Assembly (NCBI RefSeq): GCF_035916875.1 | Contig: NZ_JAXUHN010000076.1 | Span: forward strand, 20,388-84,387 | DNA from: Methylomicrobium sp035916875 | GTDB taxonomy: Bacteria; Pseudomonadota; Gammaproteobacteria; Methylococcales; Methylomonadaceae | Length of the DNA stretch: 64,000 nt | Direction of reading: 5' to 3' | Shown: positions 17,097-25,800 of the stretch, piece after piece | How positions within the stretch are numbered: the stretch's first letter is position 1 | How the letters are laid out: every line of letters starts with the position of its first letter | Made by a program: the position numbers and the translations under genes | Notes under the pieces: generated by a model | Told to the model about the DNA's origin: nothing | The model's input: the letters and a program-made list of their open reading frames with translations, nothing else | Databases searched by the model: none

Positions 17097-17181
17097 AACC
17101 AGCAATACTGAGCGGTGCAGGCAAAGCCGGATCGGTTGGCCTGCCGCCCATCAGTAACGAGATGTTCTCAAAAATTTTTAG

Positions 17182-17325
17182 ACGCACGCGAAGGCTGCCG
17201 ATCAGCACCTGGATGCCGGTATCACGAGCCTGAATAATGTTGTTGATCACAGTACCATGCAGCATGCCGACTTAGCGAAGAAATCCGCCGAAGAAGCTGT
17301 AACACATCTGAAAGCCGCGCAATAA
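17182..17325 (+). pseudogene. Relic of a small SmbP-like metal-binding protein
   Basis: An open frame of 47 codons encodes an Ala/His/Lys-rich helix ending STMQHADLAKKSAEEAVTHL, followed by KAAQ and a stop. The wording resembles the small metal-binding protein SmbP and its DUF relatives. There is no start codon or signal peptide: a TAG at 17179-17181 closes the frame upstream. It therefore looks like the surviving C-terminal part of a gene. Family similarity is recalled, not searched. Confidence 0.5.
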
Positions 17326-17498
17326 CAGACTATATGTTGCGGCATCACAAAGGGGCGGCGGGTTATTAATAGCCCGCTACACCTATCCCAAAATTGCAGC
17401 AGTGCCGGCCAAACACAGTATCTATCGACAGGGCAGCGTTGCAGTCAGAAGCCTCTCAGTTTACGGCGTTAGGCGCGCGCCATTGAGTTCACGTCTGA

Positions 17499-17828
17499 TT
17501 ACTCGCCATGCTGAGATTTCACGGCTTCTTTGCTTTTTTCACAAGCCTCTCTAGAAGCTTTCTCCGCGGCCCTGGCATGTGCCTTTGCTTGTTCCGGCTG
17601 CCGAGCGTTAGCGGCGGCCTTATGATGCATTGCGGCTTGTTCATGAGCCGCAGCCGCCGACAAATGTTTAGCGGAGGCATTTTCAGAAGCAGACAGAGTG
17701 GATCCCGGATGAGATTGGTCAATGTTAGTTCCGGTTGCAGAACCCGTTGCTTGATCCGTGGCAGCCATGCCGGCGGCAACCGGCAAGAAAGCCATCATCA
17801 AAATGGAAGTAATGGCGAATTTTTTCAT
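17499..17828 (-). CDS. Small exported Ala/His-rich protein
   Basis: The protein has about 109 residues. The signal peptide MKKFAITSILMMAFLPVAAG ends near MAA. A Ser/Thr-rich linker follows, then an Ala/His/Glu/Lys-rich helical part (HLSAAAAHEQAAMHHKAAAN, AKAHARAAEKASREACEKSK). AGGAG lies 8 nt before the ATG at 17828, which decides the start over an upstream in-frame ATG at 17843. It is similar in layout and composition to the 574-831 protein. Periplasmic metal binding is possible but not shown. Confidence 0.7.
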   Translation of the reverse strand: MKKFAITSILMMAFLPVAAGMAATDQATGSATGTNIDQSHPGSTLSASENASAKHLSAAAAHEQAAMHHKAAANARQPEQAKAHARAAEKASREACEKSKEAVKSQHGE

Positions 17829-18129
17829 GGTTGAACTCCTCAAATGGTTAATATCAATATGTTTTGGCCGCTATACCGGCATTCTGCCCGAGACGATGGT
17901 CCAAGGTGAACGTCAGTCATTGTATGATCCGGATGCGACAAAGCCGGATTTGGGTTGAGGCGAGGCGTTGCGGGTTTTTCGTTCTTATGCACGGCGATTC
18001 TGATAATCCAGATAGGCCGCATGCTCCCCTACGTCAATAACAAGCAGCAGTCTTATCTCTCCGATGAGGAAATGCGGTCGAGGCTTTCCCATGTTGCTGC
18101 AACTATCACTAATATCCGGATAAGCCTAG

Positions 18130-18582
18130 TTATTGCGCGGTCATTTTTCCGGTTTTCCGGTATTCGGCGGACGGGTGGTAATCCCGATTTATACAGTTTT
18201 TAGCTGCAAACGGTTTACCTAACTTTTGCGGATTTACCAGCCGCAGCTTTTGCGAACCGGCTTTCTTCACTTTGAGCCGGTTAGCATTCGGAGCCGCAAA
18301 AGACGATACCTCGGCTGATCTTGTCAAAAAGTGCTCCCTCTCGTTATGCATCCACTCGAGGGCCGCTTGCGCCTCCCTGCGTAATTTGAACGGTCCATGA
18401 AAAGCGGCGTGATCGGTAAATCGCCTTGCCCGAATATGTTCCGGCCAGTTGACGACATAATAGCCTGGCGTCAAGGCCTGTCCGTGGTTGGTGCGATACC
18501 TTCGCTGATAAGACTCCGAATCTACGAGCCAGAAATCACGTATGACTGCGACAATTTCGAAAATATCATAATCCGCATCCAT
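18130..18582 (-). CDS. Hypothetical protein
   Basis: The protein has 150 residues, with no signal peptide or membrane segment. The N-terminal 80 residues look folded (YDIFEIVAVIRDFWLVDSES, YYVVNWPEHIRARRF, HGPFKLRREAQAALEWM); the C-terminal half is basic and probably disordered (RLKVKKAGSQKLRL). I do not recognise a family. ATG 18582 starts the frame, with a weak ribosome site (AAGGGGAAAT upstream). It is the only gene on either strand in this stretch. Confidence 0.55.
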   Translation of the reverse strand: MDADYDIFEIVAVIRDFWLVDSESYQRRYRTNHGQALTPGYYVVNWPEHIRARRFTDHAAFHGPFKLRREAQAALEWMHNEREHFLTRSAEVSSFAAPNANRLKVKKAGSQKLRLVNPQKLGKPFAAKNCINRDYHPSAEYRKTGKMTAQ

Positions 18583-18651
18583 TGATTATTTCCCCTTGTT
18601 ATAAAATAAACCAAAACCTGATGAAGTCGATACAAGACAATCCGCTTCACC

Positions 18652-18690
18652 GGAAAAGAAAAGCGAGAGCCGGACCACGGCCTCTCTCCG
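18652..18690 (-). terminator. Intrinsic terminator of the PRC-barrel gene
   Basis: Read on the minus strand, GAGAGGCCG and CGGCTCTC pair (one bulge) around a TGGTC loop at 18665-18686, followed by a T-rich stretch (forward GGAAAAGAAAAGC). It lies about 45 nt after the stop codon of the PRC-barrel gene. Confidence 0.55.
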
Positions 18691-18730
18691 CACCATCGGC
18701 TTCATAGCCCTATTTTTTACAAGTCTTGAG

Positions 18731-19156
18731 TCACATGCTCGGCTGGTCTAAGTAAGGTCTAGTTTTATAATAAGAATGAATTTTATCAACCCAAGATTGA
18801 TCTGCCATGTCGGGCCAATCGTTCTTATCGAAACCTGGTGCATTTTTGAGGCGATCCTTCTCCACATTTAGCACAAAGCGCTTGTTCGCCGTATCCAGCT
18901 TCAACGCACTCCAAGGTACCGCAAAAAGCTTTTCCCCCATACCGAGGAAACCGCCAAAGGTCAACACCGCATAGCTCACTCTGCCTGTGGCCGTGTCCAG
19001 CATGATTTCCTTGATTTCACCCAAATCTTCTTCTTTCTGGTTGAAGACCTCATTTCCAATCAGGGTGTCGGCGCCCATCAACTGGGGACCGGGGCCCTTT
19101 GCGTGGCCGGGTTTGTGTTTGTAGATACCATAGGTATCGCGATCTTCGTAGTTCAT
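18731..19156 (-). CDS. PRC-barrel domain protein
   Basis: The protein has 141 residues. The PRC-barrel occupies about residues 27-105: MGADTLIGNEVFNQKEEDLG, then EIMLDTATGRVSYAVLTFGG and FAVPWSALKLD. PRC-barrel proteins of this stand-alone kind are common next to CsbD/BON-type stress genes; their function is unclear. GGAAG lies 6 nt before ATG 19156, favouring it over the in-frame ATG at 19162. Predicted promoter site 2 lies about 110 bp upstream. Confidence 0.88.
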   Translation of the reverse strand: MNYEDRDTYGIYKHKPGHAKGPGPQLMGADTLIGNEVFNQKEEDLGEIKEIMLDTATGRVSYAVLTFGGFLGMGEKLFAVPWSALKLDTANKRFVLNVEKDRLKNAPGFDKNDWPDMADQSWVDKIHSYYKTRPYLDQPSM

Positions 19157-19264
19157 GATCATCTTCCGTCATAAAATTAGGAGTAATGACACTTTTGTTC
19201 GTTTTTTACGATCACCAGCGCCCGATTATTCGAGCGTATCTATGTTTTTTATCGCTCTGGGATA

Positions 19265-19310
19265 ACAATACAGGCGAAGCTGGATAAAGTCGGTGCGGCA
19301 ACGTACATTA
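19265..19310 (-). promoter_or_regulatory. Class II Crp/Fnr-type promoter, site 2 (PRC-barrel)
   Basis: The motif is at 19289-19310 (forward GTCGGTGCGG then CAACGTACATTA), with a -10-like TATTGT on the minus strand at 19270-19265, exactly 18 nt away. The site overlaps the stop codon of the sugar-dehydrogenase gene at 19308-19310. The predicted start of transcription is near 19258. Confidence 0.72.
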
Positions 19311-20696
19311 ATTAAGGTTTGCTGCCAACAAAGTTTGCTGCTTACCGGTCAGTGGGTTGCGTCCGGATTTAGGCCCAGAGGTCTTGACAGACGATGTTAC
19401 GCGCCAGACCACATTGCCTACATCATCGGCGACCAGCAGCCCCCCTTGCGTGTCGAGCACGACACCCACCGGACGCCCGAACGCCTCGCCATCGGTACTC
19501 AAAAAGCCCGTCAGCACGTCGATCGGATCGCCGAGGGGCTTGCCAGCACTGAAAGGGACAAAGATAACCCGATAGCCGCTGCGTGGTTTACGATTCCAGG
19601 AACCGTGCTGGCCGATGAAAACGCCGTTGTCGAATGGTGTCGGCCATGCGCGACTCTTGGAAAAAACCAGGCCGAGCGAAGCGGTGTGTGCTCCAAGTGC
19701 ATAATCCGGCACCCTGGCCTTGGCGACCAGGTCGGGCCGTTGTGGCTGCACCCGTTCATCCGGATGCTGGCCATAGTAGCTATAAGGCCAGCCGAAGAAG
19801 CTGCCGTCGGGTACCGAAGTCAGATAATCCGGAACCAGGTCGCTGCCGAGTTCATCGCGCTCGTTGACCACGGTCCAAAGTGCTCCGCCATCCGGCTCCC
19901 AAGCGAGACCGTTGGGATTGCGCAGACCGGATGCGTAGACGCGGTAGCTTCCAAGCTTGGGGTCCACTTCCCAAATGGCCGCGCGGCCGACCTCTTGATC
20001 GATACCGTTCTCGGCAACATTACTGTTCGATCCCACCGTCACATAGAGTCGTGTCCCGTCACGGCTGGCGATTAGGTTCTTGGTCCAGTGATGATTGATG
20101 GGGCCTGCCGGCAGGTCCAGCACCTTGGTTCCTGGCTGGGCGATCCGGATTTCGCCTTCGGTATAAGGGAATCTGACCACCGCATCGGTGTTGGCCACGT
20201 AGAAATCGCTGCCTACCAACGCCATGCCGAAGGGCGAGTTGAGTCCTTCTATGAGCACCGAACGCGTTTCGGCCACGCCGTCACCATCGGCATCACGGAG
20301 CAAAGTGATGCGATTGGCGCTGGGTACACCTGCGCCAGTCTCGTTCATGACTCGACTCATGATCCAACCTTTGATACCCTGCCCGTCCTTGGGTCTGGAT
20401 GGCGCATTGGTCTCGGCGACCAATACGTCGCCGTTGGGTAGCACAGTCAACCAGCGCGGGTGATCGAGTCCGTCGGCAAAGGCATTTACAGTCATCCCCG
20501 GCGCCGCCAACGGCTTTTCATTTTTCGGCCAGCCTACAGCCTTTGCGATGTTCATCGTGGGAATCAACGTCGGATTGGGTGGCGGCAATTGAGGGTGAGT
20601 GCCGACGCCTGCCGGAATCGGCAATTGCGCCACCTCGCCACAAGCGGTTAGCGCTATCGATGCCGCAGTGAACAACACGTGTCTTGACAGATACAT
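19308..20696 (-). CDS. PQQ-dependent sugar dehydrogenase-like (sorbosone dehydrogenase family) lipoprotein
   Basis: The protein has 462 residues. The signal ends in the lipobox ALTAC, so the mature protein should be lipid-anchored in the periplasm. The six-bladed propeller fold is indicated by DGLDHPRWLTVLPNGDVLVAE, LNSPFGMALVGSDFYVANTD, GLRNPNGLAWEPDGG and FIGQHGSWNRKPRSGY, typical of the L-sorbosone/soluble glucose dehydrogenase family, which uses PQQ. It is expected to oxidise a sugar or aldehyde and pass electrons to cytochromes. The start at 20696 is chosen for the lipoprotein signal; the frame runs further upstream into the Csp gene and is not coding there. Confidence 0.85.
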   Translation of the reverse strand: MYLSRHVLFTAASIALTACGEVAQLPIPAGVGTHPQLPPPNPTLIPTMNIAKAVGWPKNEKPLAAPGMTVNAFADGLDHPRWLTVLPNGDVLVAETNAPSRPKDGQGIKGWIMSRVMNETGAGVPSANRITLLRDADGDGVAETRSVLIEGLNSPFGMALVGSDFYVANTDAVVRFPYTEGEIRIAQPGTKVLDLPAGPINHHWTKNLIASRDGTRLYVTVGSNSNVAENGIDQEVGRAAIWEVDPKLGSYRVYASGLRNPNGLAWEPDGGALWTVVNERDELGSDLVPDYLTSVPDGSFFGWPYSYYGQHPDERVQPQRPDLVAKARVPDYALGAHTASLGLVFSKSRAWPTPFDNGVFIGQHGSWNRKPRSGYRVIFVPFSAGKPLGDPIDVLTGFLSTDGEAFGRPVGVVLDTQGGLLVADDVGNVVWRVTSSVKTSGPKSGRNPLTGKQQTLLAANLN

Positions 20697-20718
20697 AACT
20701 GAAGAACCCGATTTGCGC

Positions 20719-21075
20719 TTAGTACTTGTCGCTTCCCATTTGCCGGCAACTCTCGGCGCATTCCCTACAGGCATCGACGCATTCTTCCATGCCGCCGACC
20801 TTCTCGCAATCCGACGCGCATGCCTCGCAAACTTCGGCACAGACAGCGCAGAGATGGTGCGAAAATTGAGAGCTACTGAGCTGAAAATTGGCCGATGTCT
20901 GGCAAATCTCGGCGCAGTTCATCAGCAGGCGAAAGTGTTTGGGTTTTACGTGCTTGCCGCCGGCCTCCAGGCAGTGGTTCATGGCGGTTTGCAGGCAGAC
21001 CTGATGGCAATGACTACAAGCGTCGATACAGGCTTGCATGGCGTGTTCAGAGGGAGTGTGGGCTAAATGAGTCAT
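20719..21075 (-). CDS. Four-helix-bundle copper-storage protein (Csp/DUF326)
   Basis: The protein has 118 residues with 16 Cys arranged as CxxxC/CxxC pairs along helices (ACIDACSHCHQVC, MNCAEIC, LCAVCAEVCEACASDC, EECVDACRECAESC). This is the signature of DUF326/Csp proteins, which store many Cu(I) ions inside the bundle; they were characterised in methanotrophs. There is no signal peptide, so it resembles the cytosolic Csp3 type. AGGAGA lies just before ATG 21075. Predicted promoter site 3 lies about 130 bp upstream, which puts copper storage in the same regulon as the stress genes. Confidence 0.9.
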   Translation of the reverse strand: MTHLAHTPSEHAMQACIDACSHCHQVCLQTAMNHCLEAGGKHVKPKHFRLLMNCAEICQTSANFQLSSSQFSHHLCAVCAEVCEACASDCEKVGGMEECVDACRECAESCRQMGSDKY

Positions 21076-21180
21076 GGGATTTCTCCTGAGGGAAACGAGT
21101 GTGAACAAAGACGAACAAGGCATCTCGACCTAGAGCTAAGAATCAGGGCCAGGTGGGATTTCGTAAAGACTTTCGAGGAA

Positions 21181-21226
21181 ATGCTATCGGCAAAATTAGC
21201 CGTAGTCGGTACGTTGGCGCACATAT
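21181..21226 (-). promoter_or_regulatory. Class II Crp/Fnr-type promoter, site 3 (csp)
   Basis: The motif is at 21205-21226 (forward GTCGGTACGTT then GGCGCACATAT), with the -10-like TAGCAT on the minus strand at 21186-21181, exactly 18 nt away. The predicted transcription start is near 21174, about 100 nt before csp. Confidence 0.7.
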
Positions 21227-21240
21227 CTGGTTAAATTTGA

Positions 21241-21606
21241 CTGTGTGTCCGTCTGCTGAAAGAACTGATGGAGCAGAATCACCATCAATTCAAGGTGAAA
21301 ATCTACAGCACCGATCTGGATGCCGAGGCCGTCACCATCGCCCGCGCCGGTTGTTATCCAGCCAATATCGCTCAGGATGTCACCCCGGAACGGCTACAGC
21401 GATTTTTTACCAAAGAAGATGCCGGCTATCGGATAAAGAAGGAAATCCGTGAAATGGTAGTGTTCGCTATCCAAAATGTGACTAAAGACCCGCCTTTCAC
21501 CAAACTCGATCTGCTCAGTTGCCGCAACTTGATGATTTATCTGGGGCCGGAATTGCAGAACCGATTGATTCCAGCCTTTCATTACGCACTGAAGCGGCAT
21601 TCAACC
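21241..21606 (+). pseudogene. CheR-type methyltransferase fragment
   Basis: About 120 codons are open and read as the middle of a CheR/CheB-CheR fusion protein: KVKIYSTDLDAEAVTIARAG, GYRIKKEIREMVVFAIQNV, KLDLLSCRNLMIYLGPELQ. There is no N-terminus (TGA at 21238-21240). Homology ends just after FHYALK, where the family continues with PGGxLFLG. No other chemotaxis genes are present. The fragment is thus a relic left by deletion, and the DUF2934 gene faces it. Confidence 0.8.
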
Positions 21607-21610
21607 GAAC

Positions 21611-21817
21611 CTATTCCTCTTTCGACGCCAATTCCTGTTCAGCGTCAAGCCAATCTTCCAGTTCATGGCCCGGTTCAAACCCTCTTCTTTCCGCCTTGTA
21701 ATAAGCAAGTTCGGAAATCCTGGCTGTCTGATCCAGCGGATCGAGCAGGATGCCGGATTCATCAGAAGTCAGATTTTCAGTGTTTTGATGCACATTGGAG
21801 GGGGGGGTAGGTTTCAT
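21611..21817 (-). CDS. DUF2934 family protein
   Basis: The protein has 68 residues. The C-terminal half carries the DUF2934 pattern: ISELAYYKAERRGFEPGHEL followed by EDWLDAEQEL. These are small proteins of unknown function, often near stress and glucan genes. AGGAGA lies 6 nt before the ATG at 21817, supporting the start. The gene ends 5 nt from the CheR relic. Confidence 0.85.
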   Translation of the reverse strand: MKPTPPSNVHQNTENLTSDESGILLDPLDQTARISELAYYKAERRGFEPGHELEDWLDAEQELASKEE

Positions 21818-21850
21818 GATGTTCTCCTGTAAATATTCGTTCGCTAAAAT

Positions 21851-22003
21851 TCAAGACAAATCCCGCACGCGCTTCTCGATCATCGATACGATCTGTCGGG
21901 TCGCCGCCTCTGTCGGAGGGATTTCCTCGTGACCGGCTGCCTAAACCGGAGAGGCTGACAACAGAACCAGCCACAAAGGAAGGGCTTGGCTCCCTATTTC
22001 CAT
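21851..22003 (-). pseudogene. Small exported protein with an amber codon at the signal-peptide end
   Basis: In one frame, ATG 22003 starts a signal peptide (ALPLWLVLLSASPV) that runs into TAG at 21943-21941. It then continues as AAGHEEIPPTEAATRQIVSM and IEKRVRDLS to a TGA at 21853-21851, 51 codons in all. A Trp or Gln codon at the TAG would restore a normal exported peptide with the cleavage site next to it. The sequence is otherwise coherent, so this looks like a recent nonsense mutation. No family is assigned with confidence. Confidence 0.5.
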
Positions 22004-22202
22004 GGGTTTACTACCTCTTCTGGAAAGGCGTTTCTGTGTTGAATTTATGGTTAGATAAACGCCCAATGGTAAAACTTTCCATTACTTATTTTTAATCAGT
22101 TTCGAAAGTTTTGCTCGCTATTTAGCCCCAAAACAAGCTTTCGCAAAAATAGCGGCACTATCATAATAATACTTTAGGGAAGCACCTCGTTAAGATCATA
22201 AC

Positions 22203-22739
22203 CTAATGATTTCCAAAGTAAATCCGCGGAACGCCGCTGAAAACACCGAATATGCTCAATAACCACAGCACCACCACAATCAATACGACGATATTCAAGA
22301 TCTGCTTCAGTCGCGCCTCCATCGGAATGAAGCTGTTGACCAGCCACAGCAGAATACCGACGACGATCAGACCCACCACCACCGAAAGTATTAACGGCGG
22401 AATTGCGCTCATCACACCAAATACGTTCAGCAGCCATAGTACCACCATGATAATCACCACGATGTTCAGGATCTGCTTGATGCGTGACTCCATCGGGATG
22501 TAGGTATTGACAAGCCATAGCAGCAGACCCACGACGATCAGGCTCACCATCACTGAAATCAGCCCCATCGGGAGCATGCCCAAAACGCCGATCGCGCTGA
22601 GCAACCACAGCACTACCGCGATGATCACCACGATGTTCAGGATCTGCTTGATGCGGCCATCCATTGGGATGTAGTTGTTGACCAGCCACAACAGCAAGCC
22701 GACGACGATAAGAACTACCACTAGCGAAATTAAGTCCAT
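22203..22739 (-). CDS. Membrane protein made of three tandem Thivi_2564-like units
   Basis: The protein has 178 residues built from three near-identical 57-residue units. Each has the pattern LIVVGLLLWLVNxYIPMxxR, then xKQILNIVVIIxVVLWLL, and so contains two transmembrane helices joined by the short YIPM..RIKQIL turn (six helices in all). The unit matches the small Thivi_2564-type membrane protein, normally a single copy of about 55-60 residues. The repeat is visible in the DNA as a 171-bp period. A GGAG-type ribosome site precedes the ATG. Function is unknown. Confidence 0.82.
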   Translation of the reverse strand: MDLISLVVVLIVVGLLLWLVNNYIPMDGRIKQILNIVVIIAVVLWLLSAIGVLGMLPMGLISVMVSLIVVGLLLWLVNTYIPMESRIKQILNIVVIIMVVLWLLNVFGVMSAIPPLILSVVVGLIVVGILLWLVNSFIPMEARLKQILNIVVLIVVVLWLLSIFGVFSGVPRIYFGNH

Positions 22740-22853
22740 GACCTTCTCCTCACATTAAAAATGTTGATTGTCAAATAAATTCAAATAACTCACCGAATAT
22801 TACCCGCTCCACATCGTTATCGTCCCTATTCATAAGTGACCGTGCTAAGGCGT

Positions 22854-25800
22854 TTAACCCAGCACCACCCGCACCCGATGCAGTCCTCCATCGTCCTGTA
22901 AGATAATGCCATTGCCGTTTGCCAGGGCTTCTCCATCGAGTTCTATCAAGGCGATGCCACGCTCCACCCCGTTCGGATTTTCAACCGTGATGGCATAACG
23001 GGTATTACCGTACTGATAAGAAATGTTGTAACTGCGCCATCCCCTGGGAATGCAAGGATCGAAGACCAATTGGCCGGCAAGGACCTGAAAGCCTAGGATC
23101 CATTCCATTCCGGCACGGTAGTACCACCCCGCTGCCCCCGTGTACCAGGTCCAGCCGCCGCGTCGCACATGGGGTGGCTCGGCATAGATGTCCGCCGCCA
23201 GCACATACGGCTCGACCTTGTAGGCATAAACGCCGGCGCGAGTGGCCGTCCGGTTGATCGGATTGAGCATGCGCAGCAGTTCCGCTGCCTGATCGCCTTC
23301 ACCAAGCAGGGCATAGGCGATGACGGCCCAGATCGCCGCGTGGGTATACTGGCCCCCGTTCTCGCGTACGCCTGGGGGATAGCTCTTGATATAACCCGGA
23401 TCGCGCTCAGTCTTATCGAAAGGCGGAGTGAACAGCAACACCAGATCGTCGCCGTAGCGAACGAGGTATTCCCGTACCGAATTCATCGCCCGCCGCGCGC
23501 GTTCGTTCTCGGCAGCGCCGGAAATGACTCCCCAGCTCTGCGCAATCGAATCGATGCGGCATTCGGCGTTGGCGGCGGAGCCCAAGGGGCTGCCGTCATC
23601 GAAAAAGGCGCGCCGGTACCATGCTCCATCCCAGCCTTCCGCTTCCACAGCTGTCTTCAGTTGGCCGGCGTGCTCGCGCCAGCGGCTGGCCCGATCATGC
23701 TCTCCCCTACCCTCCGCCACACTGGCGAATTCGGAGAGCGTAGCGAACAGAAACCAGGCCATCCAGACACTCTCGCCCTTGCCCTGGTTGCCGACCCGAT
23801 TCATACCGTCATTCCAGTCGCCGCTCCCCATCAGGGGTAGCCCATGCACGCCCGTTTTCAGGCTGAGATCGAGCGTACGCGCGCAGTGCTCGAAAAGGGT
23901 CGCGTGCTGCGGCGACTGAGTTGGTTCGTAATAGGCGTCATCCTGTCCCGGCTCAAGTTGAGCCCCCTCCAGAAACGTTATCATTTCATCGAGCACTGCG
24001 GCATCGCCGCTGACCTTGATATAGTGGGATGCGGCATAGGGCAGCCAGACAAGGTCGTCGGAGAAATGGGTACGCACGCCACGTCCAGTGGGAGGATGCC
24101 ACCAATGCTGCACATCGCCCTCTACAAACTGGCGCGACGCGGCGCGAAGCAGATGCGCGCGGACTAGATCGGGACGGGCAAGCGCCAGAGCCATGCTGTC
24201 CTGCAGTTGGTCGCGAAAGCCGAATGCCCCGCCCACCTGATAGAACGCGGCCCGAGCCCACATTCGGCAACTCAGGGCTTGATAAAGCAGCCAACGGTTC
24301 AACAGCAGGTCGAGTTCCCGGTCAGGGGTCTTCACCTGAACCTTGTCGAGAACCTGCTCCCACGACTGCTTCACTTGGGTAAATAAGGTTGCGACATCGG
24401 TTGTTCGATAGCGCCGGACCAACTCGCTGGCATGGACGCGGTCATTGCCTTGTCCCAGCAGGAAGACAATCTCGGCGCGTCCATTGGGCTCGAGTTCGAT
24501 CACCGTTGCCAGCGCCGCGCAAGGGTCCAGCCCCGCACCGACGCGCTTTTTCAGCGCCTTGGGACTCAACATGCCTGCCGGCGCATCCAGACTGCCGTTG
24601 CGGCCGATGAATTCGGGCCGATTCGTCGTCCACCCCGTTTGCAGACCAGCGAGATCGGCAAAGGCAATGCGCTGGCCGAATTCGATGTCCCAAGGATTGA
24701 CAGCAAACAGGGCGCCGGTTTCCGGGTCCAACTCGGTGATCACGTGAGGTGCAGCCACGGACCGCGAGGCGCCGAGCACCCATTCCACGTAGGACGCGAT
24801 GGTCAGACGCCGGATTCTCCCCGAAACATTCGTCAACGTCAAAGACGAAATCTTGACCGGATCGTCCGGGCTGACGAATTGCAACAGGTCGCTATGAATC
24901 CCATGGGAGGCATGCTCGAAACGGCTATACCCTTGTCCGTGGCGTATCACATAGCTCGCATTTTCGACCCGGATCGGCAGCGCGGTTGGGCTCCACAAGT
25001 CGTTCGTTTCATCGTCACGTAAATAGAAAACTTCCCCGGGCGGATCGCCGACCGGGTCGTTCGACCAAGGTGTCAACTGGTTTTCGCGGCTGTTACCACA
25101 CCAGGTGCAGCCGCTGCCCAACTCCGAGACCATAAAGCCAAATTCGGGATTGGCGATCACATTGATCCAGGGGGCCGGTGTCCACTGGCCTTTGTCGAGC
25201 ACGATTACGTATTCGCGCCCGTCTTCGGCAAAACCACCGAGTCCGTTAAAAAATTCGAGTGGGGGGACAGACAACGGTAGCGAATCCATTCCGGAAGTGG
25301 TCAAGGCTTTCGGCGCAACGAAATCCGCCGCCGGCCTCGGGTGCCTCAACAGTTGTTCGGCCAATGTGCCACGATTGCTGACCAGCACCGCGCGCGCGAC
25401 TGATTGCAGCATTCGCCGTTCCTCGGCTGAGAGCTGATCACCACGTAGAACAAAAATGGCACCCTGGATTTTATGCTCTTGATGAAACCAAAGCGCCTGT
25501 TTTTCACGCACCATGCCTTCCAGCAAAGTCTGTAAGTCTCCAGCGTAAGAAAACTCTTTTTCATTTAAAATCACGACGTCGGCTGCAAGGCCTTTCATAC
25601 GCCAGTACTCGTGGGCACGCAGTAATTGTTCGACAAGGATTAGGTCTTCCGGCTCCGATACGCGCAATAACACGATCGGGCGATCGCCGGAAATACCATA
25701 TTGCCACAGCGAGGTGACATTCAAGGTATTCATCTGCATCAACCTGCCGGCAGACCGCAACGAGGGATCGGCATAGACCAAGCGGTTAGCCAGATCCTGA

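Noticed and set aside
17955..18203. 82-codon plus-strand frame between the exported protein and the 18130 gene
   Set aside because: No ribosome site, no family, and it overlaps the end of the better-supported minus-strand gene.
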